A DNA stretch of 64,000 nucleotides from Fluctibacter halophilus (lineage in GTDB: Bacteria > Pseudomonadota > Gammaproteobacteria > Enterobacterales > Alteromonadaceae). The position numbers and the translations under genes are program-made. This document shows positions 45,048-53,109 of the stretch, one piece after another (position 1 is the stretch's first letter; the number at the start of each line of letters is the position of its first letter). Where the stretch lies: contig NZ_JAJEWP010000001.1 of NCBI RefSeq assembly GCF_020687825.1, positions 1 through 64,000 on the forward strand, read 5' to 3'. The notes under the pieces are model-generated. The model searched no databases. It had not been told where the DNA came from and was given only the letters and a program-made list of their open reading frames with translations.

Positions 45048-46328
45048 TCACAGCAGGTCGCTAAAAATTGCCTCCAGCTTGGTCAGCCCTTCGTTGATCA
45101 ACGCATCGGAGATAGTCAGGGCGGGCAAAAAGCGGATCACGTTGCCGTAGTATCCGCAGGCCAGCAGGATAAGGCCGTGTTGCGCCGCTTTGCCAATGAT
45201 GGCCTGGGTCAGCGTGGTATTCGGTTTGTTGGCCTGACCGTCCTCGACCAGCTCCATCGCGATCATGGCGCCAACGCTGCGGATCTCGCCAATCACCTCA
45301 GGGTAGCGCTGCTGAAGGCGTGTCAGTGATTCAGTGAAGATGGCACCGATGCGTCTGGCGCTGAGACACAATTGTTCCTGCTCAATCACCTCCAGCACCG
45401 CCAGAGCGGCGGCGCAGCCGACCGGGGAGCCGCCATAGGTGCCACCCAGCCCGCCGGGCAGCGGGGCATCCATAATGGCCTTTTTGCCCACGACCGCGGC
45501 GATAGGGAATCCACCGGCGATGCCTTTTGCCATGGTGATCAGATCCGGTTCGATAGCGGATTGTTCACTGCAAAACAGCGTGCCGGTGCGGGCAAAGCCG
45601 GTCTGAATTTCGTCGCAAATGAGGACAATGCCCAGCGCATCACAGCGCTGTCTCAACCAGCGCATGAAAGGCGCCGGAGCCGGGTAAAATCCCCCTTCGC
45701 CTTGCACCGGCTCAATGATGATGGCGGCAACATCCTGCGGGGCAATATCCACTTTAAACAGGGTTTCCAGACCATGCATGGCGTCCTCCACCGAGACGTT
45801 GTGTGCCTCATTGGGGAAGGGGGCATGGTAAACATCACTGGGAAAGGGGCCAAAGCCGACTTTATACGGGGCCACTTTGCCGGTCAGTGCCAGCGCCATG
45901 TTGGTGCGGCCGTGAAAGCCGCCGTTGAAGGCAATGATACCGCGGCGACCGGTGTAAGCGCGGGCGATTTTAATGCAGTTTTCCACCGCTTCTGCGCCGG
46001 TGGTGACAAAAATGGCCTTCTTCTCTGAGGCGCCAGGGGCGAGGGTGGTCAGTTTTTCGGCCAGCTCAACCGCTTCTTCATAGGGATTGATCATCAGACA
46101 GGTATGGGAAAAATCATCCAGTTGGGCCTTGACCGCTTGTGTCACCTTGGGGTGGTTGTGGCCGGTATTGCACACTGCAATACCGGTGGCAAAGTCGATG
46201 TAGCGATTGCCATCCACATCCCACACTTCAGCATTGTCGGCGCGTTCAATGTACACCGGGTAGACATTGCCCTGACCGCGGGCGATGACCTTGTCTTTTC
46301 GGGTTTGCAGGCTCTGATTTGTGGACAT
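45048..46328 (-). CDS. gabT: 4-aminobutyrate (omega-amino acid) aminotransferase
   Basis: 426 residues from ATG 46328 with GAGG upstream. Class III PLP aminotransferase: NGGFHGRTN, EPVQGEGGFYPAP, LICDEIQTGFARTG and the PLP Lys in TMAKGIAGGFP. The sequence IARGQGNVYPVYIERADNAEVWDVDG is close to GabT. It moves the amino group of GABA to 2-oxoglutarate, giving succinate semialdehyde; relatives accept delta-aminovalerate or other omega-amino acids. It follows gabD in the same operon (37-bp gap), so product and next enzyme are encoded together. Confidence 0.9.
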   Translation of the reverse strand: MSTNQSLQTRKDKVIARGQGNVYPVYIERADNAEVWDVDGNRYIDFATGIAVCNTGHNHPKVTQAVKAQLDDFSHTCLMINPYEEAVELAEKLTTLAPGASEKKAIFVTTGAEAVENCIKIARAYTGRRGIIAFNGGFHGRTNMALALTGKVAPYKVGFGPFPSDVYHAPFPNEAHNVSVEDAMHGLETLFKVDIAPQDVAAIIIEPVQGEGGFYPAPAPFMRWLRQRCDALGIVLICDEIQTGFARTGTLFCSEQSAIEPDLITMAKGIAGGFPIAAVVGKKAIMDAPLPGGLGGTYGGSPVGCAAALAVLEVIEQEQLCLSARRIGAIFTESLTRLQQRYPEVIGEIRSVGAMIAMELVEDGQANKPNTTLTQAIIGKAAQHGLILLACGYYGNVIRFLPALTISDALINEGLTKLEAIFSDLL

Positions 46329-46365
46329 GGGGTACCTCGTTGTTGTTATGGGTAGTGGGAGAGCG

Positions 46366-47847
46366 TTACAAACCGCCCAGGCAGAGATATTTGATTTCGG
46401 TGTATTCATCCAGGCCATAGCGGGAACCTTCGCGACCCATCCCCGACTGCTTCACGCCACCGAAAGGGGCGGCAGCATTGGAGATGATGCCGTCATTGAT
46501 GCCCACCATGCCGAACGCCAGTTGCTCAGCAACGTGTTGGGCGCGCTTAATGTTCTGGGTATAGAAGTAGGCCGCCAGCCCGTATTCGGTGGCGTTGGCC
46601 AGGGCAACCGCTTCTTGATCAGAGGAAAAGCGGATGACAGGCGCCACCGGACCGAAGATTTCCTGTCTGGCGATGTCCATGGTGTTGGTGACCTGGGTCA
46701 GGACTGTCGGCTGATAGAAAGCGTCACCGGCGCTGTGGTAGTCGCCACCCACAATTGGCTCTGCTCCCTCGCGGATTGCCTGCTGCACCCAGGTATGGAT
46801 CCGTTGCGCGGCGGATGTATCAATCATCGGGCCGATTTGGCTATCCGGTGCCATGCCCTGGGCCACGTGCAACTGCTTGACCCGACGGGCGAACTTTTCC
46901 ACAAAGGCGTCATGCACCTTGTCGTGCACCAGAAAACGGTTGGCGCACACACACGTCTGCCCGGCATTGCGAAATTTAGACGCGATAGCGCCCTCTACTG
47001 CGGCATCAAGGTCAGCGTCTTCAAACACGATAAATGGCGCATTGCCGCCCAATTCCATCGACACTTTCTTGACCGTTGAGGCGCATTGGGCGATCAGGCT
47101 TCTGCCCACCCGGGTGGAGCCGGTGAAGGAGAACTTGGCCACATCCGGGTGGCTTGTCAGTACCTCACCGATGCCAATGGCATCCGCGCCGACAATGACG
47201 TTGAACACACCTGGCGGAACACCAGCGCGCTCCGCTAATTCGGCCAGTGCCAGGGCGGACAGGGGCGTTTCATTGGCCGGGCGTAACACAATCGTGCACC
47301 CGGCAGCGAGTGCGGGGGCAACCTTGCGGGTGATCATCGAGTTGGGGAAGTTCCACGGCGTGATGGCCGCCACCACGCCGATGGGTTGTCTGATGGTGCT
47401 GATACGTTTGTCGGCCGAAGGCCCGGGGATGGTGTCGCCATAAACCCGCTTGGCTTCTTCAGCAAACCACTCAATAAACGACGCGCCGTAGGCGATTTCA
47501 CCTTTGGCTTCGCTAAAAGGCTTGCCTTGCTCTGCAGTCATGATCCGCGCAAGGTCGTCCTGGTGTTGCATGACCAGCTCAAACCATCGACGCAGAATGA
47601 ACGAGCGCTCAGCGGCGCTGGTAGCCGCCCATGCAGGGTAGGCGGCGCTGGCCGTTTCCACGGCACTGATCGCCAGGGTTGCATCCCCCTGAGCGACGCG
47701 GGCAATACAGGCATTGCTGGCCGGATTGATCACGGCAAGGCTTTCGCCCTCCTGTACCCACTGGCCATTGATATACGACGCGGTTTTCAACAAATTGGGA
47801 TCGGCGAGTTGCATGGCTAAACGTTCTCCGGGTGATTTTTCCGACAT
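46366..47847 (-). CDS. gabD: Succinate-semialdehyde dehydrogenase (NAD(P)+)
   Basis: 493 residues. ALDH signatures: [20 protein letters not shown] with the catalytic Glu, [16 protein letters not shown] with the catalytic Cys, and NAD-binding [10 protein letters not shown]. The start [30 protein letters not shown] is typical of GabD. It oxidises succinate semialdehyde, and often glutarate or other omega-semialdehydes, to the dicarboxylic acid. Divergent from the LysR gene across 70 bp, it heads the gabD-gabT operon. Confidence 0.92.
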   Translation of the reverse strand: MSEKSPGERLAMQLADPNLLKTASYINGQWVQEGESLAVINPASNACIARVAQGDATLAISAVETASAAYPAWAATSAAERSFILRRWFELVMQHQDDLARIMTAEQGKPFSEAKGEIAYGASFIEWFAEEAKRVYGDTIPGPSADKRISTIRQPIGVVAAITPWNFPNSMITRKVAPALAAGCTIVLRPANETPLSALALAELAERAGVPPGVFNVIVGADAIGIGEVLTSHPDVAKFSFTGSTRVGRSLIAQCASTVKKVSMELGGNAPFIVFEDADLDAAVEGAIASKFRNAGQTCVCANRFLVHDKVHDAFVEKFARRVKQLHVAQGMAPDSQIGPMIDTSAAQRIHTWVQQAIREGAEPIVGGDYHSAGDAFYQPTVLTQVTNTMDIARQEIFGPVAPVIRFSSDQEAVALANATEYGLAAYFYTQNIKRAQHVAEQLAFGMVGINDGIISNAAAPFGGVKQSGMGREGSRYGLDEYTEIKYLCLGGL

Positions 47848-47917
47848 TTAGCCTGCAAAACATGCTTTAATAAATATCAAACATTTAACGTTTACGTTTA
47901 ATTGGTTAAACCTATAT
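47848..47917. promoter_or_regulatory. gabD/lysR divergent control region
   Basis: 70 bp between two divergent starts, strongly AT-rich. It contains TTTAACGTTTACGTTTAA with flanking near-palindromes, plausible T-N11-A LysR binding sequence, and AT-rich -10 candidates in both directions. No exact operator can be fixed by eye, and no copy of the MocR direct repeat is present here. Confidence 0.5.
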
Positions 47918-48841
47918 ATGCATACCTCATCGCTCATGCCAAAGCCTGTCTCCGAATATGACTTGCGCCTGTTACGGGTGTTTCGCACGGTTGTGCAGTG
48001 CGGCGGGTTTTCGGCCGCCGAGTCGACCTTGAACGTGTCCCGTTCCACCATCAGCGTGCACATGCTGAACCTGGAGCAGCGTATGGGGTTGAAACTGTGT
48101 AACCGTGGCCGAAGCGGCTTTTCTCTCACCGAACAGGGACAGCAGGTCTATGAAGCCGCCAACCAGCTGTTCGCATCAATGGATGATTTTTCCAGAGCCG
48201 TGGCCACCGTTGCCGGAGAGATCAGTGGCGAGCTGGTGATCACCTGCAGTGACGAAGTGGCTCTGTCGGAACAGGTCAATCTGCCCGGTATCCTGGCGCT
48301 GCTGCATGAGCAACAGCCCAAGTTGCAGGTGGTGCTGGACGTCAACCGCATTCCGGAGATTGAGCAGATGCTGCTCAAAGAGCAGGCGCATATCGGCATC
48401 ATGCCGACCTATCGCACCATCGAGGGGCTTCACTATCAATGTCTTTATCAGCAGCCTTTGTACCTGTATTGCGGCGAAAAGCATCCGCTTTTCCACCTAT
48501 CGGACGCCGACATCAGCGAACAACAGATCAACCGCTGTGCAACCGTGTATCCCGGGGTTGAAGTGAGCCCGGCTGGCCGGGCCCAGTTGCAGGACATGAA
48601 TCTGGTCGCCAGGGCTTATCACTACAACAGCAGAATGGCGCTGGTGCAGTCAGGGTGTTATCTGGGGTTCTTTCCCGAAGATTACGTGCAACCCTGGTTG
48701 GACAAAAAGCAGATCCGGGCCATCCATCCGCAGACGCGGTTTTACAATGTTGAACACAGTCTGGTTACCCGGGCGTCGAGTAAAGAACAAAACAAAATCG
48801 ACCTGTTCATGCAGGCCTGGCAGGCGGCGCAGCAACCCTGA
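47918..48841 (+). CDS. LysR-type transcriptional regulator
   Basis: 307 residues. The N-terminal winged HTH (YDLRLLRVFRTVVQCGGFSAAESTLNVSRSTISVHMLNLEQRMGLKLC) is followed by a substrate-binding effector domain. Divergent orientation next to gabD suggests that it controls gabDT, its usual arrangement. The inducer would be an intermediate such as a semialdehyde or omega-amino acid, but this is inference. It ends 33 bp before the convergent aminotransferase gene. Confidence 0.88.
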   Translation: MHTSSLMPKPVSEYDLRLLRVFRTVVQCGGFSAAESTLNVSRSTISVHMLNLEQRMGLKLCNRGRSGFSLTEQGQQVYEAANQLFASMDDFSRAVATVAGEISGELVITCSDEVALSEQVNLPGILALLHEQQPKLQVVLDVNRIPEIEQMLLKEQAHIGIMPTYRTIEGLHYQCLYQQPLYLYCGEKHPLFHLSDADISEQQINRCATVYPGVEVSPAGRAQLQDMNLVARAYHYNSRMALVQSGCYLGFFPEDYVQPWLDKKQIRAIHPQTRFYNVEHSLVTRASSKEQNKIDLFMQAWQAAQQP

Positions 48842-48873
48842 CATTCCGGGTCCCTGTGCCGCTGCTAAACTGA

Positions 48874-50193
48874 CTAGTTCAGGGTCTTTCTGACCGCATC
48901 AATAAAGGTTGCCGCGAACACATCGATTTCCTGTGTGGTGATGGTCAGGGGTGGCGACATCACCATGTGGTTGCCAATGCCCCGGCACAGTAATCCCCGA
49001 TCGAAACAGGTGTTATGCACCGCGCCACCGGCATTGCCCGGGAAACGGGGTTGCTGGGCAAAGGTAATGCCGCCGAGCAACCCATAGTTACGGATATCCA
49101 CCAACTGGGGCAGTGCTTCTCTGAGGCTGTGTAAGGTGTCCTGCCAATGTTGTATCAGGGCTGAACCGGATTGCTCAAACAGCTTTTCACGCTCGTAGAT
49201 ATCCAGGCAGGCATTGGCCGCGGCGCAGCTCACCGGATGGCCTGCGTAGGTTGTGCCATGGAAAAACTCGGGTCCATTGTCGGGCGCATTGTCGACGATG
49301 GTCTGGTAGATGTGGTCTTTGACAAACACGGCACCCAAGGGCACAAAGCCGCCGGTGATCCCTTTGGCGGAGGTCATGATATCCGGGGTGACGCCAAACT
49401 CATTGGCCGCGAAGGCTGCGCCGGTGCGGCCAAAACCGGTGACCACCTCATCAAAGATCAGCACAATACCGTGCTCATCACATATCTGTCGTATTTTTTG
49501 CAGATACCCTTTGGGCGGCGGCACCATGCCGCCGGCACCGATGATCGGCTCGATGATCACCGCAGCAATGTTTTCAGCACCGCGAAAGGCGATGATGTCG
49601 TTCAGTGCATCGGCTTTGTCGGCGCCATGGTCAGGTAAGCCTTTGGTAAAAGCATTGTGTTCAATGTCCAGCAGGTGGGGCAAAAAGTCGACACAATCCA
49701 GTACCGGAAAGCCTTTACGGTTGTTCGCCAGGCCCTGCATGGAGGTACCACCGATATTGATGCCATGATAACCACCCATGCGGGACACAAAGCGCTGACG
49801 TGTTCCCTGACCCTTGGCCTGGTGCCAGGCGTAGGCCATCTTCAGTGCAGTGTCCACTGCACTGGAGCCGTCATTGGTGTAAAACACTTTGTTGATCTCG
49901 TCGGGGGTGTGCTGACAAATCCGCTTGGCATAGCGCATGGCCTGTGGATTGGCAAACTGAAAGCCCGGTGCGAAATCCAGCTGCATCAGTTGCTGACTCA
50001 CCGCATCGGCCACTTCCTGTCGGCCGTGACCGAGGTTCATACACCACAGTCCAGCGGTGATGTCCAACACCTGACGGTGATCATCGGTGGTCAGAAAGCT
50101 TCCTTTGGCAGCGGTGAAAATTCTTGGCTTGTGCTGGAACTGGCGGTGGTCGGTAAACGGCATCCACCAGTTGGACGGGTCGTGTTGGGGCAT
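48874..50193 (-). CDS. Omega-amino acid--pyruvate aminotransferase (class III)
   Basis: 439 residues. Close in appearance to beta-alanine:pyruvate and omega-amino acid:pyruvate transaminases: WMPFTDHRQFQHKPRIF at the N terminus (phosphate/carboxylate site), YTNDGSSAVDTALKMAYAWHQ, GGYHGINIGGTSMQGL, LIFDEVVTGFGRTG and PLP Lys in TSAKGITGG. The enzyme moves terminal amino groups to pyruvate, giving semialdehyde and alanine. It starts 9 bp after the MFS gene, so the pair form one operon, probably with the upstream sulfotransferase and TonB receptor. Note that the gabT neighbour is a second enzyme of this class. Confidence 0.88.
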   Translation of the reverse strand: MPQHDPSNWWMPFTDHRQFQHKPRIFTAAKGSFLTTDDHRQVLDITAGLWCMNLGHGRQEVADAVSQQLMQLDFAPGFQFANPQAMRYAKRICQHTPDEINKVFYTNDGSSAVDTALKMAYAWHQAKGQGTRQRFVSRMGGYHGINIGGTSMQGLANNRKGFPVLDCVDFLPHLLDIEHNAFTKGLPDHGADKADALNDIIAFRGAENIAAVIIEPIIGAGGMVPPPKGYLQKIRQICDEHGIVLIFDEVVTGFGRTGAAFAANEFGVTPDIMTSAKGITGGFVPLGAVFVKDHIYQTIVDNAPDNGPEFFHGTTYAGHPVSCAAANACLDIYEREKLFEQSGSALIQHWQDTLHSLREALPQLVDIRNYGLLGGITFAQQPRFPGNAGGAVHNTCFDRGLLCRGIGNHMVMSPPLTITTQEIDVFAATFIDAVRKTLN

Positions 50194-50202
50194 GGTCGTT
50201 CC

Positions 50203-51387
50203 TTATTGTGCCCGGTCCAGCCGTGCGGTGGGCACAAAGGCCACCAGCGCGCACAACACCAGACCGAAAACGGCGATATTGATCACCACATCGTAATGGT
50301 TGTCACCGATCACCAGCGCGGCGATGGCGGGGCCGCTGGCCAGTCCCATCTTGGACGCAAAACCACCCAGTGCCGCGGTTTGTCCGGTTTTATCAAAGGC
50401 CGCATTGAGGCCCAACAGATAGGAGATGGCAAACGCCCAGGTCATGCCGACCAGGCAATTGGCGACGATAAACAACCACTTAACCTGGGCGTAATGCAAC
50501 AGTGCGGTGGCGATGGCGGTCAGGGCGATGGAAATCAGCAGGGGTTTCAGGCGCCCGAAGCGGGTCGACAGCAGGATCACGCCGATGGATCCCAAAATGC
50601 CAATCCAGGCCGCAGCGCCCAGGGTGGGGCTGATGAAATCAATGCTCAGCCCGGCCTCTTTGCCCAGCCCGATGACATACGCATACAAGCCCATATTGGC
50701 GGCCTGAAACAGGAAGGTGGCCAGCAGTGCCAGTGACAACATTTTCCAGTTCACTGCCGCGGGGATCGCCAGTTCATCGGGCACTTTAATAGGGTAGTCG
50801 GCCAGAAACGGCACCATTAAGAGGGTCACCACACTGAAGGCCACCAGGGACAAATACAATGCAGCAATCCCAAAGGTGGGCACCAACTGGGGCAATAACA
50901 TGACGCCAAAGCCGCCCAGCCCGAACTGGACCAGCAGCAGGTAACCAAACGCCCGATCCGGATAGTCTGTGCGGGCCATGACCGCAAAGCCAATGCCGAC
51001 CAGTACGCCACCAACCAGGCCATGCACGAAACGCACGATCATCAGCGATTCCGGGGTAGTAAGGAAGATGCTGACCACATCGATGCTGATCAGCGTTGCC
51101 AACAGCACATAGGCAGCCTTGCGCCAGTGCAGGCGTTTAACCAGGAACACCGCCGAAAAAGCGCCGACCGCAGCGCCATACACATTGGCGGAGTTGACCA
51201 GTCCGGCTTCCTTATTGCTGAAGTTCAATCCCTGGATCAGGCCGTCCACCAGGGCCGGCATGATATTGACGTAAAACAACCCGGCGGTGGCCAGAAAAGC
51301 CAGAAAAACCCGCGCGATATCGCTGTTGGGGGCAACCTGGTAGTGGGAGAGCGTCTGGCCCTCGGTGTTTTGGGTAATACTGTTCAT
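50203..51387 (-). CDS. MFS transporter
   Basis: 394 residues from ATG 51387 behind GGGAG; the upstream frame has no hydrophobic character. Twelve hydrophobic segments, with an MFS-type cytoplasmic loop RFVHGLVGGVLVGIGFAVMARTDYPDRAFG between helices 4 and 5 and FLVKRLHWRKAA between 2 and 3. Its position between a TonB receptor/sulfotransferase pair and an omega-aminotransferase suggests inner-membrane uptake of the amine- or amide-containing substrate. Specificity cannot be read from the sequence. Confidence 0.85.
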   Translation of the reverse strand: MNSITQNTEGQTLSHYQVAPNSDIARVFLAFLATAGLFYVNIMPALVDGLIQGLNFSNKEAGLVNSANVYGAAVGAFSAVFLVKRLHWRKAAYVLLATLISIDVVSIFLTTPESLMIVRFVHGLVGGVLVGIGFAVMARTDYPDRAFGYLLLVQFGLGGFGVMLLPQLVPTFGIAALYLSLVAFSVVTLLMVPFLADYPIKVPDELAIPAAVNWKMLSLALLATFLFQAANMGLYAYVIGLGKEAGLSIDFISPTLGAAAWIGILGSIGVILLSTRFGRLKPLLISIALTAIATALLHYAQVKWLFIVANCLVGMTWAFAISYLLGLNAAFDKTGQTAALGGFASKMGLASGPAIAALVIGDNHYDVVINIAVFGLVLCALVAFVPTARLDRAQ

Positions 51388-51418
51388 GTTAGCTCCCATA
51401 CGGGTTAATTCGGGGCAC

Positions 51419-53029
51419 TCACGGTGCGTGTTCATCACAGCGAATACCGGCCTCTGTCAGCGCTCGTCGCAGTGGTGCAAGTTGTTCAGCGTAGGCTTTC
51501 CACTTGCCTACCGAGCCGCTGTACACCGGCTGTCTGACCTGGGTGGCACTGGCGGTTTTGGCGGCAGTATCCTGCTGATAAAACGCCAGGCAGGCGTCCT
51601 GCCACGGCAACCCGCAATAGTCGAGCAATCGCTCAACTTCGGGCTGCAGGTGGGCAACCAACCCTTCGTAATTCACCGTCAGTAATCGATCCCCCAGTGC
51701 CTGTTGCCAGTGCTGCATGAGCTGATGGTGGGCGATGTAGTAGTTGGCCAGTTCGGTTAGATCGTAGGAAAACGGGTAACCCTGGGTGAATAACTGCTTG
51801 TAGATGGCGTAGCAGGTATCCATCGGGTGGCGCTTCACATAGATCAGTTTTGCCTTGGGCAGCGCCTGACTGATCAGGCCCAGGTTCAGCGAATTGAGCG
51901 GCAATTTGTCGATAAAGTGCTTTGTATGCCCGGTGTCAGGGCGGGTACTGTCAATGTATGCCCGCCCCAGTTGTTGCATATCCAGCTGCGCGGTGCGCTC
52001 GACCAAGTCCAGTTTCGAGGCCGGTGGCGTCGGGTTCGCTGCTTTGCATTGGGCCATCATGACCAGCGAGAAATTGTTCAGCTCACCGGCACTGTGTACA
52101 TCCGAATGGGCTGACAGAATGCGCTCGACCAGGGTGGAGCCGGTGCGCGGCAGACCAAGGATGAATATCGGCTCTTCACTGGGCTCCCCGCAGGGCGGCT
52201 GTTGTAGCCAGTCACGGTTAAACACCTCACCCAGTTTGTGCAATGTAGCGATATCGTTCTCAGGTTGGTACTGCATGTTTTGCCGTTTGAGTGTCGCCCC
52301 TTGTCGAAGGGCGTCAAAACTGGCCGGGTACTGTTGGGTGTCTTCCAGTTCCTTGGCCAGTGCGTAATGCAGTTGTGAACGGGCAAGAAGTGGTAAGTTG
52401 TCAGCGTGTTGTTGCAGGGTGCGCTGCAGGCGCTCGATGTGATTCGATGCCGCCGTTTGTTTGTCCAGGCTGCTCAGCAGCAGGTGGGCTTCAGCGTCTG
52501 TCGGGTTCAGAGCAATCGCCTTTTCAAGGTGTTCCTCTGCGTCAGCGAGTTTACCCAGATAGCGTTGCACCGATGCCAGGTTAAAGTGTATGCCGGCGTT
52601 ATCCGGAGCCAGTGACAGCGCTTGTTGGTAGTGCTGTGCTGAAGACTGGGTGCGACCGACCAAATTCTCGATAAGCGCCAGCTCCGCCCACAGATGCGCC
52701 TCTGTGATCTGATTGACCGGGAGGTTATCCAGGATTTGGTTTACGGCCTGGTGATCCCCTTTCTGGTAGCGCAGTTTTGCCTCAAACAGGCGATAGCCGA
52801 TGTTGTCCGGTGCGTGGGTCAGTGCTCTGTGGATACAGGTCAGGGCTGCATTGACATTGTTGATGGAAGAAGCCACCTGTGCAGACAGAAACCAGCCCGG
52901 GGCATAGTCGGTAAAGCGGCGATTGAGTTGTTCACACACCGTGATGGCGCTTTTCATGTCAGCGGCCTGCAGGTAACGGATTGCCTGTTGTTCCAACGAT
53001 TGTGCTGTGTCGCTTGTGATCAAACCCAA
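51419..53029 (-). CDS. TPR-repeat sulfotransferase-like protein
   Basis: 536 residues. Residues about 1-235 are tetratricopeptide repeats (SAITVCEQLNRRFTDYAPGWFLSAQVA onwards; YQQALSLAPDNAGIHFNLASVQRYLGKLADAEEHLEKAIALNP is a textbook TPR pair). The C-terminal part is a sulfotransferase fold: PAPS 5'-phosphosulfate loop GLPRTGSTLVERIL and the 3'-phosphate loop YVKRHPMDTCYAIY. Proteins of this two-domain type are encoded directly after TonB-dependent receptors in Alteromonadales, Sphingomonads and Xanthomonads, as here (80 bp after the receptor). Their substrate and role are unknown; it may not be a true sulfotransferase. Confidence 0.85.
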   Translation of the reverse strand: MGLITSDTAQSLEQQAIRYLQAADMKSAITVCEQLNRRFTDYAPGWFLSAQVASSINNVNAALTCIHRALTHAPDNIGYRLFEAKLRYQKGDHQAVNQILDNLPVNQITEAHLWAELALIENLVGRTQSSAQHYQQALSLAPDNAGIHFNLASVQRYLGKLADAEEHLEKAIALNPTDAEAHLLLSSLDKQTAASNHIERLQRTLQQHADNLPLLARSQLHYALAKELEDTQQYPASFDALRQGATLKRQNMQYQPENDIATLHKLGEVFNRDWLQQPPCGEPSEEPIFILGLPRTGSTLVERILSAHSDVHSAGELNNFSLVMMAQCKAANPTPPASKLDLVERTAQLDMQQLGRAYIDSTRPDTGHTKHFIDKLPLNSLNLGLISQALPKAKLIYVKRHPMDTCYAIYKQLFTQGYPFSYDLTELANYYIAHHQLMQHWQQALGDRLLTVNYEGLVAHLQPEVERLLDYCGLPWQDACLAFYQQDTAAKTASATQVRQPVYSGSVGKWKAYAEQLAPLRRALTEAGIRCDEHAP

Positions 53030-53109
53030 TACCGCCCGGTTATGATGAAAAGGCAGGTCCCCGTTGCCGGGGACGCGTGCCGTTTTTCGTTGCGTGGTTC
53101 ATTACCCTA

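Noticed and set aside
49657-50736. 359-codon plus-strand frame spanning the aminotransferase and MFS genes
   Set aside because: Crosses two real genes in opposite sense and has no family resemblance.
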